Shown: positions 17,270 to 26,259 of the stretch, in pieces
Numbering within the stretch: the first letter of the stretch is position 1
Layout of the letters: each line of letters starts with the position of its first letter
DNA from: Muribaculaceae bacterium
GTDB taxonomy: Bacteria > Bacteroidota > Bacteroidia > Bacteroidales > Muribaculaceae
DNA length: 64,000 nucleotides
NCBI GenBank assembly: GCA_017621845.1
Contig: JAGASI010000023.1
Location: 101,377 to 165,376 of the forward strand
Direction: 5' to 3'
Program-made: the position numbers and the translations under genes
Notes under the pieces: model-generated
What the model saw: the letters and a program-made list of their open reading frames with translations, nothing else
Database searches by the model: none
What the model was told of the DNA's origin: nothing

Positions 17270-19204
17270 ATGAAAGAAAGTGTCAGCATAATTATCCCGA
17301 CTTACAACTCATCACAGTGGATTGAGCGCTGTCTGAACAGCGTGGTATCGGCTATCGATAACACATGTGAGATTATCGTTGTGGATGATGGCTCAAGCGA
17401 TATGACAATGGCTATTGTTGAGGATTATGCCGGAAATCACCGAAATTCTAAGATTAGGGTGGTCGGTATAGAACACAGTGGACCTGGGGCTGCGCGCCGT
17501 GCCGGTGTGCGTGTCGCCAAAGGACAATGGATAACCTTTGTGGATAGTGATGATGTCATCTTGTCTGACTCGTTGAGCCGTATGAGGTTATTGGTGGATG
17601 ATGAGACTGACATAATATGTGCCAATGTCACGGTTAAATCGCCTACCAGCGTTGAACGTGTGTTTTTGGGAGAGCAGTCAGAGTTAACCGGTCGCGCCTT
17701 TGCTATTAAAGTGCTTAATAATGAAATAATGGGAATATTGCCGGCCAAGCTTTTCAGACGCTCGTTGTTTGATGGTATCAACTGGGATGATGACAGCATA
17801 ATCACCAATCACGAGGATGCCATGTTGTTATTGATGCTGGCTACCGTTGCGCGTGGTAAGGTTAAAGTCGTGCCTTCAATACATGCATATGTATATTATA
17901 GAAGAGGCGGGTCCCAGTCATCCATGCTCAAGATGAGCCTTGAGGGACTTGAACGTGTGTGGAATAATGTCAAGGAATTGGATTTGCCTCATGATGCACT
18001 TACTCGCTGGGGATTATCAATGCTATATCAGACGTTTATATCGCGTGGCATAGTATTTGAAAATAACTATGGCCCGGCAGTGGAGCTAAGGCATATGTCG
18101 AGGCGTGTCAAATTGGATAAAGTTTATCGTCGTACAGCGTGGATGCTATATAGTAAACGACTGAGGCGTTATATTATGAGACGTCATGTCAGGGACGGAC
18201 TGTTGACTGTGGCAGTACCCCATCTGGCGTTTATACTTTACTGTCGGAATGATATCCATGGTGTCAACCGCACTGTCAAGTCCATTCTTGATACAGGACT
18301 GCGTAATATCGAGATACTTATAGTCAATGATGCTTCGGACCAAAATACGTCGGTAAGTCTTAATGCATTGCAAGTAAAGTATCGTCGCGTCAAGGTGTTG
18401 AAAAACACGACAAGTCTGGGAGGAGCAATCTCCCGCAGCAAGGCTGTCAAGGCATCTCAATCTTATGCTGTAATGTTTGTGCGTCCGGGAGATACGGTGT
18501 GTCGAGATGGCGTGTATGAGGCTCTTGTCAAGATTGATAATGGAGCCGACATGGCGTTGATGGGTACGGGTGTCAGGTGGTCTATGATGGGTATGTCGGG
18601 AATGAGAGAAGCAGGTGTCACCTCTCACGATGACGACATGTCGGAATGGTCATTGAAAGCAGTTCTCGGGCGATTTTCGACCCTCCCACCATTGGATGGT
18701 GTTATGTTTAAGCGTGAATTTATCACCGATGAGGATTGTGTCGACGACAACGATGTGGCGCCAATGAGTGGTGAGCTGTTGATGAGGCTTTCGCTAAACA
18801 TGCGAGCTTCCATTGTAGATAGTGTAGACACCCTGGGCTATGTCAATGCTGTTGAACCGTGTCATTGCCGGGATAAGAAGACTCGCCATCGTCGCATTTT
18901 CAAGATGGCCGATGAGATTATCGACATGCTTGTAGAGTCGGGGATGGATGACTATCTACCTGAGCTGGCAACCGGCTTGGAGGATTTTATTGTCAATGAT
19001 ATGGCATGTCTTATGGCTAATCCGTTTGTCCGACGCGCACGTGTCATGGATGAAATCAATTCTATGATTGAAGATGATGAGTATAGAGGGCTGTTGTCGC
19101 GTATAGGCGCAGACACACCCGATGCCGACACAATGTATAGACAGTCGTGTCAGCGTCTCAAGTCCAATATATGGATGTATACTACTCGTCGCCTTAGATG
19201 TTAG
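17270..19204 (+). CDS. Tandem-domain glycosyltransferase family 2
   Basis: This is a 644-aa cytoplasmic or membrane-associated protein with two GT-A modules. The first (about 1-230) is complete in appearance: VSIIIPTYNSSQWIERCLNS, EIIVVDDGSSD and the metal-binding FVDSDD motif near residue 90. The second (about 305-470) keeps IEILIVNDASD and LGGAISRSKAV but has FVRPGD where the DxD motif is expected, so it may be non-catalytic or altered. Such double GT2 proteins often build surface polysaccharides. The gene is monocistronic and ends at a large hairpin shared with the convergent rpiB. Specificity unknown. Confidence 0.88.
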   Translation: MKESVSIIIPTYNSSQWIERCLNSVVSAIDNTCEIIVVDDGSSDMTMAIVEDYAGNHRNSKIRVVGIEHSGPGAARRAGVRVAKGQWITFVDSDDVILSDSLSRMRLLVDDETDIICANVTVKSPTSVERVFLGEQSELTGRAFAIKVLNNEIMGILPAKLFRRSLFDGINWDDDSIITNHEDAMLLLMLATVARGKVKVVPSIHAYVYYRRGGSQSSMLKMSLEGLERVWNNVKELDLPHDALTRWGLSMLYQTFISRGIVFENNYGPAVELRHMSRRVKLDKVYRRTAWMLYSKRLRRYIMRRHVRDGLLTVAVPHLAFILYCRNDIHGVNRTVKSILDTGLRNIEILIVNDASDQNTSVSLNALQVKYRRVKVLKNTTSLGGAISRSKAVKASQSYAVMFVRPGDTVCRDGVYEALVKIDNGADMALMGTGVRWSMMGMSGMREAGVTSHDDDMSEWSLKAVLGRFSTLPPLDGVMFKREFITDEDCVDDNDVAPMSGELLMRLSLNMRASIVDSVDTLGYVNAVEPCHCRDKKTRHRRIFKMADEIIDMLVESGMDDYLPELATGLEDFIVNDMACLMANPFVRRARVMDEINSMIEDDEYRGLLSRIGADTPDADTMYRQSCQRLKSNIWMYTTRRLRC

Positions 19205-19234
19205 GATTGTAAGTTGCTGCCATCTAAGGGTATG

Positions 19235-19342
19235 GGCCAGCTTTGTAACCCCTCCATTCGAAATCCTCTCAACCTTAATCAGGTTTAGAGCCTGTCCCAC
19301 CTTAGATTTGCAGCGGCAAACCTAAGGTGGGACAGGCTCTTA
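19235..19342. repeat. Dispersed repeat with large hairpin, convergent terminator position
   Basis: Arms 19287-19311 and 19316-19340 (25 nt each, one mismatch, 4-nt loop) form a very strong hairpin between the convergent GT2 and rpiB genes. The preceding segment (GAAATCCTCTCAACCTTAAT, 19259-19278) matches the core found at about 38721 and in degenerate form near 59980. The right end GTGGGACAGGCTCT is shared with 704-717 and 32745-32758. Confidence 0.8.
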
Positions 19343-19355
19343 AAATCAACCACTC

Positions 19356-19808
19356 TTAAGAGACCGGCATTTTATCAAGACGGCGTTGGTGACGACCTCC
19401 TTCAAAGTCTGTGCTGAAGAATACGTCTACAATCTGAAGTGCCAATTCGGGGGCTATGAATCGGGCTGGAAGGACCAGAACATTTGCATTATTGTGGGCT
19501 CGCGTCAAACGTGCCAACTCGGGCTCCCAACATAGACCGGCTCTTATGCCCTGGTGCTTGTTTAGAGTCATGGCGATACCGTTGCCGGTGCCACATATAC
19601 CTATAGCCGCGCATACGTCGTGATTTTCTACTGCCAAAGCACAGGGATGGGCATAGTCGGGGTAGTCACAGGACTCTATGCTGTGAGTCCCGAAATCTTT
19701 ATAGGCAATTCCTTGGGACTCGAGATAGCCTTTGATGATTTCTTTTAGTTCATATCCGGCATGGTCGCTGCATAAACCGATAACATTGTTTTCAAGTTTG
19801 ATATTCAT
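19356..19808 (-). CDS. rpiB: Ribose-5-phosphate isomerase B
   Basis: This is a 150-aa LacAB/RpiB family enzyme of the usual length, interconverting ribose 5-phosphate and ribulose 5-phosphate in the pentose phosphate pathway. SDHAGYELKE at residues 14-23 binds substrate phosphate, Cys72 in GICGTGNGIA is the catalytic base position, and the C-terminal EGGRHQRRLDKM is characteristic. No promoter was found in the 73 nt separating it from the upstream GH20 gene, so it is probably read from the GH20 promoter. Confidence 0.95.
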   Translation of the reverse strand: MNIKLENNVIGLCSDHAGYELKEIIKGYLESQGIAYKDFGTHSIESCDYPDYAHPCALAVENHDVCAAIGICGTGNGIAMTLNKHQGIRAGLCWEPELARLTRAHNNANVLVLPARFIAPELALQIVDVFFSTDFEGGRHQRRLDKMPVS

Positions 19809-19881
19809 TGCTATAGTGTTGTTGTATTCTGTAATATTTGTGTTATAATATTAATGTGTCAACAGATGATAAAGTTCAATG

Positions 19882-22140
19882 TCATGGATGAAGTATAGCG
19901 GAAAGAGACGGAATACCGTTGAGGTAAAGGCGAGCACGTACATTGGACATTTCAGATGTCAGTTCAAAGGGAGTATTGTATATTGGGGAGTTTTCGGCCG
20001 GTTCAGATCCATCGGTGGTGTAACGGATAATTCCGTCGGGGTAGGGCGAGTTCATGTGCACCATGTCATCGATGACTTTGATGCCGGGCATGCGCACGTG
20101 GTATGTAAAGCCGGCGTTCTGCCACATTGGAATCTCGCGCATGGCAATAAGTGTGTTTAATTGGGCAGGGGTGTATGTCTCTTTTTTATTCCAAGCGCGT
20201 TCGCTGAGTCCGGCAATTTTAGGTAGTAGGAGATTGTATAATTGTTGTGGCGAGCGGATTGTCTCGGCAAAGATTTGTGCGCTGATGCCGATGACTCCGG
20301 GGATAGAATCAGAAATAGGACACAGACGCGAGGTATAGGCGTTGAGTGCTGAGAATTCATCTGTTGCGCCACCCCATTTAAGACCGCGTTCACCGGGATG
20401 ATCGGTATAAGACATGTCAAAGTATAGGTGGTTGACGTTGGAGAGTATTACCGGCCATCCGCCACGCACGGCGCGGTCAGTGACGTCGGCGTGTCCGCTG
20501 GCGGCCAAGGTGCTCCAGCAGTTGATGCCTCCTGTGAGAGGACGCACGTGACGGTCGTATTCAGCCGAGTGGCCAAGTGCTACTTCTTGCCAGCCAAACA
20601 TGGGGATGCCGTGACGAGCGAGAGTGTCGGCAATCTGCTCGACAAAGTAGGCGTGAAGCTGATGTTGGTCGGGGATGTTGTTGTCGGCCATGAATTTTTG
20701 GGCAACAGCCGAGCCGTTCCAAGCGCCACGTGCAACTTCATCACCTCCTATGTGGATACCTTGGAGTGGCACGTCGGCCTCTTGATACATATTGGCAATC
20801 TCACTGATGACCTTACCCATAAATCTATAGGGACCCGGTAGAGCCGGGTTCATGACATTGTCGTGGAAGGCCTGGGCTGAGGTATAGCGGGAGGTGTCTC
20901 CATCGTGAATGAGTCGGTATGTGTCATCTCCGTGGCGGTGTCGTGATTCCATGGCGCGTATGGCAGCACGTGCATGTCCGGGAGATTCGATTTCGGGTAT
21001 GACGGTGATGCCAAGGGTGTTGGCGTGTTTGATTAGATCGATAAAGTCTTGACGCGTGAAATAGCCATTGGCCGAGCCTCGCTTTGAGTCGGGATTGCCG
21101 TCACCGCCAAAGATTTGTGGTAAGAATTCAGTCTCGTCAGTAGTATAGCCACGACGTGAGCCGATATCGGTGAGCTCGGGGAGACCTGGAATTTCGAGAC
21201 GCCAGGCTTCATCATCAGCGATATGAAAGTGCAGGTGGTTAAGACGGTTGACCGCCATGAGCTGGAGTATGTGGTGCATTGTCCGGGGTGTCTGGTAGTT
21301 GCGTGCAATGTCAATCATAAGTCCACGGTAGGTCATGTCGGGATAGTCCTCTATTATAGCGTTGGGAAGGGTGACGCCTTGGTCGCGGCCTCCCATAACT
21401 TTGGTCTGGAAGGGGGCATAGGCCAGCCACTGGTCCTGGGGGCAACTGGTGACGATAACACTGTCACCACTGACTTGGATGCGGTAGTGCTCGGGCCTCA
21501 TTGCAGTGTCGGGATTAAATGCCAGATACTTGATGGTAGAGGTGCCTCCGGTGAGATGTACGCTTTTATAGGATGGTATGATGTCGTAAGGACCGGGAGT
21601 CCAGGAGGTCTGTAGTGACTCATTGAAGTTATATATAACGGGTCCATAGGGCATCTCGTCTTTGACTGTATCTTTGACGGGAAATTGCCATTGAGCTTTA
21701 TTGGCCGTGGGCTCTCGGCGTATTATTAGTATTGGCTCGGTGGTGCCGTCGTGGTTGACTCTGTGAAAACCGTCGGGTGCATAGCTGAAGTTGATGAGAC
21801 GACCTCGGGTCTCAATATCAAATGTTACCGAGTCGGCGCCGATCCCAAGGCGTGGCGAGGCTATGGCGTAGTACCCGGGTACAATTTCGATGAGTGTGTC
21901 GGATGGGTTAAGGATTTTGGCTCCACGTGCAAATTGGTTGAAGGCCAGTCTCTTGAAGTCGGTGTCGCCAGAGACCGTGATGTGCTGGATGTATCGCACG
22001 GGAGTGTCACTGAGGTGCCCTTCTGTTGACCATGTCACGGTTGTGCGGGTGGAGATGTCATTGTTGATGACGTCGGCATGTACCACAGGAGTGGCCGTCC
22101 CCCATGCCAATCCTATGATTATGGTTGTGATTTTTTTCAT
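19882..22140 (-). CDS. Beta-N-acetylhexosaminidase, GH20 family, exported
   Basis: This is a 752-aa enzyme with an N-terminal signal peptide (MKKITTIIIGLAWG to VVHA). A GH20b non-catalytic domain covers about residues 30-250, followed by the TIM-barrel catalytic domain (YRGLMIDIARNYQ near 270; HFHIADDEAWRLEIP near 300). Asp467-Glu468 in HIGGDEV is the conserved pair: Asp positions the substrate acetamido group and Glu is the acid/base. A C-terminal chitobiase/FN3-like domain contains YTTDGSEP. It removes terminal GlcNAc or GalNAc from glycans in the periplasm or at the surface, consistent with host-glycan foraging. It has its own promoter and probably leads rpiB. Confidence 0.94.
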   Translation of the reverse strand: MKKITTIIIGLAWGTATPVVHADVINNDISTRTTVTWSTEGHLSDTPVRYIQHITVSGDTDFKRLAFNQFARGAKILNPSDTLIEIVPGYYAIASPRLGIGADSVTFDIETRGRLINFSYAPDGFHRVNHDGTTEPILIIRREPTANKAQWQFPVKDTVKDEMPYGPVIYNFNESLQTSWTPGPYDIIPSYKSVHLTGGTSTIKYLAFNPDTAMRPEHYRIQVSGDSVIVTSCPQDQWLAYAPFQTKVMGGRDQGVTLPNAIIEDYPDMTYRGLMIDIARNYQTPRTMHHILQLMAVNRLNHLHFHIADDEAWRLEIPGLPELTDIGSRRGYTTDETEFLPQIFGGDGNPDSKRGSANGYFTRQDFIDLIKHANTLGITVIPEIESPGHARAAIRAMESRHRHGDDTYRLIHDGDTSRYTSAQAFHDNVMNPALPGPYRFMGKVISEIANMYQEADVPLQGIHIGGDEVARGAWNGSAVAQKFMADNNIPDQHQLHAYFVEQIADTLARHGIPMFGWQEVALGHSAEYDRHVRPLTGGINCWSTLAASGHADVTDRAVRGGWPVILSNVNHLYFDMSYTDHPGERGLKWGGATDEFSALNAYTSRLCPISDSIPGVIGISAQIFAETIRSPQQLYNLLLPKIAGLSERAWNKKETYTPAQLNTLIAMREIPMWQNAGFTYHVRMPGIKVIDDMVHMNSPYPDGIIRYTTDGSEPAENSPIYNTPFELTSEMSNVRARLYLNGIPSLSAILHP

Positions 22141-22170
22141 GATAGGATTTTATTGTGGTAGGTGTTACGA

Positions 22171-22201
22171 CAAATGTACGACATTTATCTTATTCGTCCA
22201 A
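22171..22201 (-). promoter_or_regulatory. Promoter of GH20-rpiB
   Basis: On the minus strand TTG (plus 22199-22201), 20 nt, TACATTTG (plus 22171-22178). Predicted start near 22164, about 24 nt before the GH20 ATG. Confidence 0.78.
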
Positions 22202-22214
22202 ATCATAAAATAAA

Positions 22215-22242
22215 TGCGTCATCCCGGGGGAGGAATGACGCA
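22215..22242 (-). terminator. Terminator of fabF
   Basis: TGCGTCAT (22215-22222) pairs with ATGACGCA (22235-22242); the minus-strand read continues TTTATTTTAT. It lies 58 nt beyond the fabF stop and overlaps the upstream edge of the GH20 promoter region. Confidence 0.75.
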
Positions 22243-22299
22243 CTTGGTGGTTGTTATAGCTTAGGAGTGTGTATAAATTAATCTTGGACTATAGCGGGA

Positions 22300-23568
22300 T
22301 TACTTTTCAAATTTCTTGAAGATGACGGTGGCATTGTGTCCGCCAAAACCAAATGAATTGCTCAGAGCGGCGCGCACGGTGCGTTTCTGGGCTTTGTCAA
22401 AAGTAAAGTTAAGGTTGTAGTCGATGTTCTCGTCGATATCCTCGGGGTCGTGGTTGATGGTCGGGGGCACGATATCTTCTTCGACAGCTTTAATCGAGAA
22501 TACGGCTTCCATTGCGCCTGTAGCGCCGAGAAGGTGACCGGTCATAGACTTGGTTGACGAGATGTTGAGGTTATAGGCGTGTTTGCCGAAAACCTCGACG
22601 ATAGCTTTGACTTCCGATGTGTCACCAACGGGAGTTGATGTGCCGTGAACGTTTATGTAGTCGATATCCTCGGGTTTCATGCCGGCATCCTCGAGGGCAT
22701 TGTTCATGGCAAGAATGGCGCCAAGACCTTCGGGGTGAGTGGCTGTGAGGTGATAAGCGTCGGCTGACAGGCCTCCACCTGCTACTTCGGCATAAATTTT
22801 AGCACCGCGAGCGAGAGCGTGCTCAAGTTCTTCGAGGATAAGTATAGCCGAGCCTTCGCCCATGACAAAGCCGTCACGAGATTTGCTGAATGGACGTGAT
22901 GCGGTCTCGGGAGAATCGTTGCGTGTAGACAAGGCATGCATAGAGTTAAAGCCACCAACACCGGCGGGGAAGATGGCAGCCTCGGCACCACCGGTGACGA
23001 TTGCATCGGCTTTGCCCAGACGGATGAGGTTGAAAGCATCAACGATAGCGTTGTTGGATGAAGCGCAAGCCGAGACAACGCCATAGTTGGGACCGTGGAA
23101 GTTGTATTCCATTGAGATATGGCCTGATGCAATGTCGGCAATCATCTTGGGAATGAAGAAAGGATTGTATTGAGGTCCGTTCTGGGCACCGTGTACGGCA
23201 TAGTATCCGGCTTCTTCTTCAAAGGTGTGAAGTCCACCGATGCCGGCAGCGACGATAACGCCGATACGGTCTTTATTTATTGATGTGTCTTGGTCGAGGT
23301 TGGCGTCTTTGACGGCCTGACGGGCAGCAACTATGCCGTACTGGGCATAAAGATCGAGCTGGCGCAGTTTCTTACGGTCAAAATGATCGGCGGCGTTGTA
23401 GTTTTTAACCTCACACGCAAATTTGGTTTTAAACTGTGAGGCGTCAAAGTGAGTGATGGGGCCGGCGCCGCTGACACCGTTTTTGGCGGCCTCCCATGTG
23501 GTGGCTACGTCGTTGCCAAGGGGGGAAATAGCTCCAAGGCCGGTGACGACTACTCTTTTTAATTCCAT
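22300..23568 (-). CDS. fabF: Beta-ketoacyl-ACP synthase II
   Basis: This is a 422-aa condensing enzyme of full family length, elongating acyl-ACP with malonyl-ACP in cytoplasmic type II fatty acid synthesis. The Cys-His-His triad is visible: Cys168 in VVSACASSNN, His in NVHGTSTPVGD, and His in STKSMTGHLLGATGA, with the conserved Lys just before the last. The C-terminal SNSFGFGGHNATVIF motif is standard. acpP lies upstream in the same direction but, unusually, 413 nt away. Confidence 0.97.
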   Translation of the reverse strand: MELKRVVVTGLGAISPLGNDVATTWEAAKNGVSGAGPITHFDASQFKTKFACEVKNYNAADHFDRKKLRQLDLYAQYGIVAARQAVKDANLDQDTSINKDRIGVIVAAGIGGLHTFEEEAGYYAVHGAQNGPQYNPFFIPKMIADIASGHISMEYNFHGPNYGVVSACASSNNAIVDAFNLIRLGKADAIVTGGAEAAIFPAGVGGFNSMHALSTRNDSPETASRPFSKSRDGFVMGEGSAILILEELEHALARGAKIYAEVAGGGLSADAYHLTATHPEGLGAILAMNNALEDAGMKPEDIDYINVHGTSTPVGDTSEVKAIVEVFGKHAYNLNISSTKSMTGHLLGATGAMEAVFSIKAVEEDIVPPTINHDPEDIDENIDYNLNFTFDKAQKRTVRAALSNSFGFGGHNATVIFKKFEK

Positions 23569-23981
23569 TATCGTATTATTGGTTGATATATTTTGATTGT
23601 AATCAAGTGACTTGGCATGGCTTATGGCGTGTCAGCTTGATACGTTCTATTGTTTGCTTGTTTAATTATGTGGGGCGGGTGTCGCTCCCGATGGTGTGTG
23701 ATGAGGATGAGTTGGATGTAGGTTGCCTTGTCGGTTGACTGACAGGTCTTACTGTTTTCAGGAATAATTGTTTGCCCGTTCCTCGGGGGATAGTTACGTG
23801 AGGTCGATATATGGGCCTCGGCGTTATCGGTTGTATTGTGTAGAAAGGAGGTGTTAATTGCAAAATTTCCGACCTCGTGGCACATAGACGGGCGTTATAG
23901 GCTCGTCTATGGTCACTTGGTAGGATATTTGATCTTCAATCACTGTCGGCTGTGACAGTGCCAGGGTTGATGAGATGCTAA
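23569..23981. other. 413-bp gap between acpP and fabF
   Basis: The gap contains two short inverted repeats (ATAGACG/CGTCTAT at 23884-23910, CACTGTC/GACAGTG at 23941-23960) and no clear promoter. Frames on the minus strand here are His/Thr/Pro-rich and look non-coding. These genes are normally separated by only a few tens of nt. Confidence 0.5.
23941..23960 (-). terminator. Small hairpin after acpP
   Basis: CACTGTC and GACAGTG pair perfectly around a 6-nt loop, 21 nt beyond the acpP stop codon. No T-run follows, so it may only partly terminate or protect the acpP transcript. Confidence 0.45.
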
Positions 23982-24215
23982 TTACTTGTTAGCTTCGATG
24001 TAAGTGATAGCGTCGCCAACGGTCTGGATTTTCTCAGCTTCCTCGTCGGGAATTTTGATGCCGAATTCTTTCTCAAACTCCATGATGAGGTCAACGGTGT
24101 CCAGAGAGTCAGCACCAAGGTCGGTGGTGAAAGCAGCAGTTTCGGTTACTTGGCCTTCGTCTACGCCGAGTTTATCGACGATAATAGCTTTTACGCGGTT
24201 AGCAATTTCTGACAT
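23982..24215 (-). CDS. acpP: Acyl carrier protein
   Basis: This is a 77-aa acidic four-helix protein. Ser37 in the [15 protein letters not shown] motif receives 4'-phosphopantetheine; the length and [18 protein letters not shown] tail are typical. It carries growing chains for fatty-acid synthesis and supplies FabF downstream. A weak TTACTTTG box (one mismatch to the -7 consensus) lies upstream near 24258. Confidence 0.97.
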   Translation of the reverse strand: MSEIANRVKAIIVDKLGVDEGQVTETAAFTTDLGADSLDTVDLIMEFEKEFGIKIPDEEAEKIQTVGDAITYIEANK

Positions 24216-24410
24216 AATGATTTAGTTTTTAATTAGTAATATTCAGTTTTTGCGGTGCAAAGTAAGTAAATATAATTGGAATAACGAAATTTTTCAGCAA
24301 ATAAAACTTAAAAAAATGTTATTGAGGCTCATTGTGAGGTATATAGAGGCCTACTGCTCCTGACCGCTGATTCGGTATGCCGGGTTTATGGGGTAGGTAT
24401 TCAGAAAATA

Positions 24411-24446
24411 AGAGGAGCAACCAATCGGTGGAAGGGTTGTTCCTCT
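24411..24446 (-). terminator. Terminator of tRNA-Leu(UAG)
   Basis: Arms 24411-24422 and 24435-24446 pair over 12 nt with one mismatch; the minus-strand read is followed by TTATTTT, 8 nt past the tRNA end. Confidence 0.75.
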
Positions 24447-24453
24447 TTTATCG

Positions 24454-24538
24454 TGGTGCGCGCGGGGGGACTCGAACCCCCACATCGTGAGATATTAGAT
24501 CCTAAGTCTAACGCGGCTACCAATTACGCCACGCGCGC
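24454..24538 (-). tRNA. tRNA-Leu (anticodon UAG)
   Basis: Minus-strand class II tRNA with acceptor GCGCGCG/CGCGCGC, anticodon loop CTTAGGA in a TTAGA/TCTAA stem, long variable arm and T-loop TTCGAGT. The 3' CCA is encoded (24454-24456), unlike the other leucine tRNA in the window. Confidence 0.95.
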
Positions 24539-24588
24539 TTTTTTGTGCCTGTAAGCCATGATGAAATCGTGAGGCTCGTTGACGGGCA

Positions 24589-24596
24589 CAAAATTA
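24589..24596 (-). promoter_or_regulatory. -7 box for tRNA-Leu(UAG)
   Basis: TAATTTTG on the minus strand fits TAnnTTTG and lies about 50 nt upstream of the mature 5' end; no clear TTG was seen at -33. Confidence 0.45.
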
Positions 24597-24648
24597 GTTA
24601 TTTATTTTGGATTTTCAGGCATAAGTTGTCGAGAACTTTTGATAGATG

Positions 24649-25209
24649 TTAATATTTTTCATCAAAAGATACTTCACCGTATCCGTCAGGATCAAATTCG
24701 TCAGGGTTGTAGCTGTCTTCGTCAAACTCGTCATTGAAGTCGTCAATGGTGGTGTGCTTGGCAGCGGCTTTGACTGACGATTCAAAGTCAAAGTCATCGA
24801 TGTCAACATGTTGGGGCGGAGGCGTGCCTAACGAAAGTGTACATATCGGGTCTTTGAGGTTCTTGCCGGTAATCAGTTCTTTCATCTCGAGGAAAAACGC
24901 CCGATCTGTCATGTAGTCAAATACAAACAGGAGTTTCTGGCCCTCGTCATCGATATAGTCGCTGAGAGTACACTCATCCATCAGATAGATGTCTTCGTCA
25001 TTGTCCGAGCCCATGTCCTCAAGGGTTATCTCTTTTTCTTTTTCCCATCCTGAGTCACATAGGAAGAATGAACACATCTCATCGTTGTCATATTGCACGG
25101 CTTCGATGATGGCGTTTTTCAAATCAAGGAATGTAGCGTCGGCATCGATTTTGATTTCTCTTTTGAAGTTGTCAACTTCGTCAGACACTAAGCGGAAATT
25201 GAATATCAT
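24649..25209 (-). CDS. Plasmid pRiA4b ORF-3-like (IS1096 TnpR passenger family) protein
   Basis: This is a 186-aa acidic protein. The N-terminal 115 residues (FRLVSDEVDNFKREIKIDADATFLDLKNAI, then FFLCDSGWEKEKEITLEDM) match the beta-rich pRiA4b ORF-3/IS1096 passenger family common as a stand-alone gene in Bacteroidetes. The remaining about 70 residues form an Asp/Glu-rich tail (DDFNDEFDEDSYNPDEFDPDG). The family's molecular role is not established, and no transposase or inverted repeats accompany it here. It is transcribed alone between two regulatory gaps. Confidence 0.85.
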   Translation of the reverse strand: MIFNFRLVSDEVDNFKREIKIDADATFLDLKNAIIEAVQYDNDEMCSFFLCDSGWEKEKEITLEDMGSDNDEDIYLMDECTLSDYIDDEGQKLLFVFDYMTDRAFFLEMKELITGKNLKDPICTLSLGTPPPQHVDIDDFDFESSVKAAAKHTTIDDFNDEFDEDSYNPDEFDPDGYGEVSFDEKY

Positions 25210-25703
25210 ATTTTTTTTATTTAGAGGGGAAGTCTTAAAAATGGGGGGTGCACGAGTCTTATCGTGGTTTTGATGATGCGAAGTTAGTAAAACAATTTTG
25301 TATATGAGATAAATTTTGGGAAGAATAGCAAAAAAAAATTTTTCTCAGTGGAATTGAGTGCTGTCTAAATTGGTGAGGGTTGGGAGATTGACCCTGAATA
25401 TTGTGAAAGTCGTTTCTCTAAGCGGTTTTTGATGAGTTGGAAATGTTGAATTTTTTTGCTATGAGTTCATTTATTTTTAAACATCCTCTTAAAATGTCAA
25501 ATACAGAGAAACAACAATCTTTTCGTGTTAAAAAATGTTATAAGTATTGCCAATTAAGGGGTTAATCAATTAATTTTGTAGAGTAAAATAAAAGTTAGAG
25601 AGCCGGGATTGGCAGATTAAGTCATATATTGGAGATATGTAAAATGACAATGCGCTGATAAATAGCTCTTTAGATAATTAAACAAAGATGTTAATTTAAA
25701 TGT
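25210..25703. other. 494-bp AT-rich intergenic region between divergent genes
   Basis: The only feature recognised is the lrp promoter at 25547-25578. The remainder is AT-rich without a credible frame or structured RNA. The long leader (about 119 nt) before the regulator is unexplained. Confidence 0.45.
25547..25578 (+). promoter_or_regulatory. Promoter of the Lrp/AsnC regulator
   Basis: TTG at 25547-25549, 21-nt spacer, TAATTTTG at 25571-25578. Predicted start near 25585. Confidence 0.75.
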
Positions 25704-26177
25704 ATGGAACACAACTTTGATAAACTGGATTTACAGATAATGTCAATCCTGACTCAAAATGCGAGAGAATCGTTTCAGGAAATAGCCCGTATGTGTGGAT
25801 TATCAGGAGCGGCAATACATCAGCGTATCAAACGTCTACAGTCCACCGGCGTCATCAAGCGCTGGGAGTGTGTGCTCGAGCCCAAGACATTGGGTTATAA
25901 TACATGTGCAATTGTGGGCATGAAGATGAGAGAGTCAGCCAAGTTTAATATTCTGCTTGAGCGTATCAAGCATACACCTCAGGTTGTGACTTGTGACGTG
26001 ACATCGGGACGATATGATGTCGTTATCAAACTTATGGGTCGATCCAATGCCCATATACTTGAGCTTGTTCAGAAAATGGCTGACGGTATACCCGTATTGA
26101 CTGAGACCTTGGTATCATTCCAGGAAGTTTTTACACGCCAGCTGTCACCTTCCGAGAGCGAGAAAAAAAAGAAATGA
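25704..26177 (+). CDS. Lrp/AsnC family transcriptional regulator
   Basis: This is a 157-aa DNA-binding protein. The N-terminal winged helix-turn-helix (LDLQIMSILTQNARESFQEIARMCGLSGAAIHQRIKRLQSTG split across about residues 8-50) is followed by the RAM ligand-binding/oligomerisation domain (about 65-145). It ends in a Lys-rich tail. The family senses amino acids. The gene is convergent with the RiPP operon and shares a terminator with it; regulation of that operon is possible but no direct evidence exists. Confidence 0.94.
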   Translation: MEHNFDKLDLQIMSILTQNARESFQEIARMCGLSGAAIHQRIKRLQSTGVIKRWECVLEPKTLGYNTCAIVGMKMRESAKFNILLERIKHTPQVVTCDVTSGRYDVVIKLMGRSNAHILELVQKMADGIPVLTETLVSFQEVFTRQLSPSESEKKKK

Positions 26178-26216
26178 TTTTCCGGACGCGAGCCCGGGTA
26201 TAATCCATAAACATAG

Positions 26217-26252
26217 GGACATGCCGTGTAACAAACACTTGCCGGCATGTCC
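26217..26252. terminator. Shared terminator of lrp and the RiPP operon
   Basis: GGACATGCCG (26217-26226) and CGGCATGTCC (26243-26252) form a perfect 10-bp stem in the 82-nt convergent gap; CCTCTT/AAGAGG immediately to the right can form a second small stem. No strong T-run is present. Confidence 0.6.
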
Positions 26253-26259
26253 TCTTCTG

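Noticed and set aside
23622..23885. 87-codon minus-strand frame between acpP and fabF
   Set aside because: Composition is His/Thr/Pro-rich without hydrophobic core or family motif, a second overlapping frame is equally open, and no promoter precedes it; treated as non-coding.
24649..25209. Insertion sequence suggested by the IS1096 passenger family name
   Set aside because: No transposase, terminal inverted repeats or target duplication flank it; the family is commonly chromosomal in Bacteroidetes.
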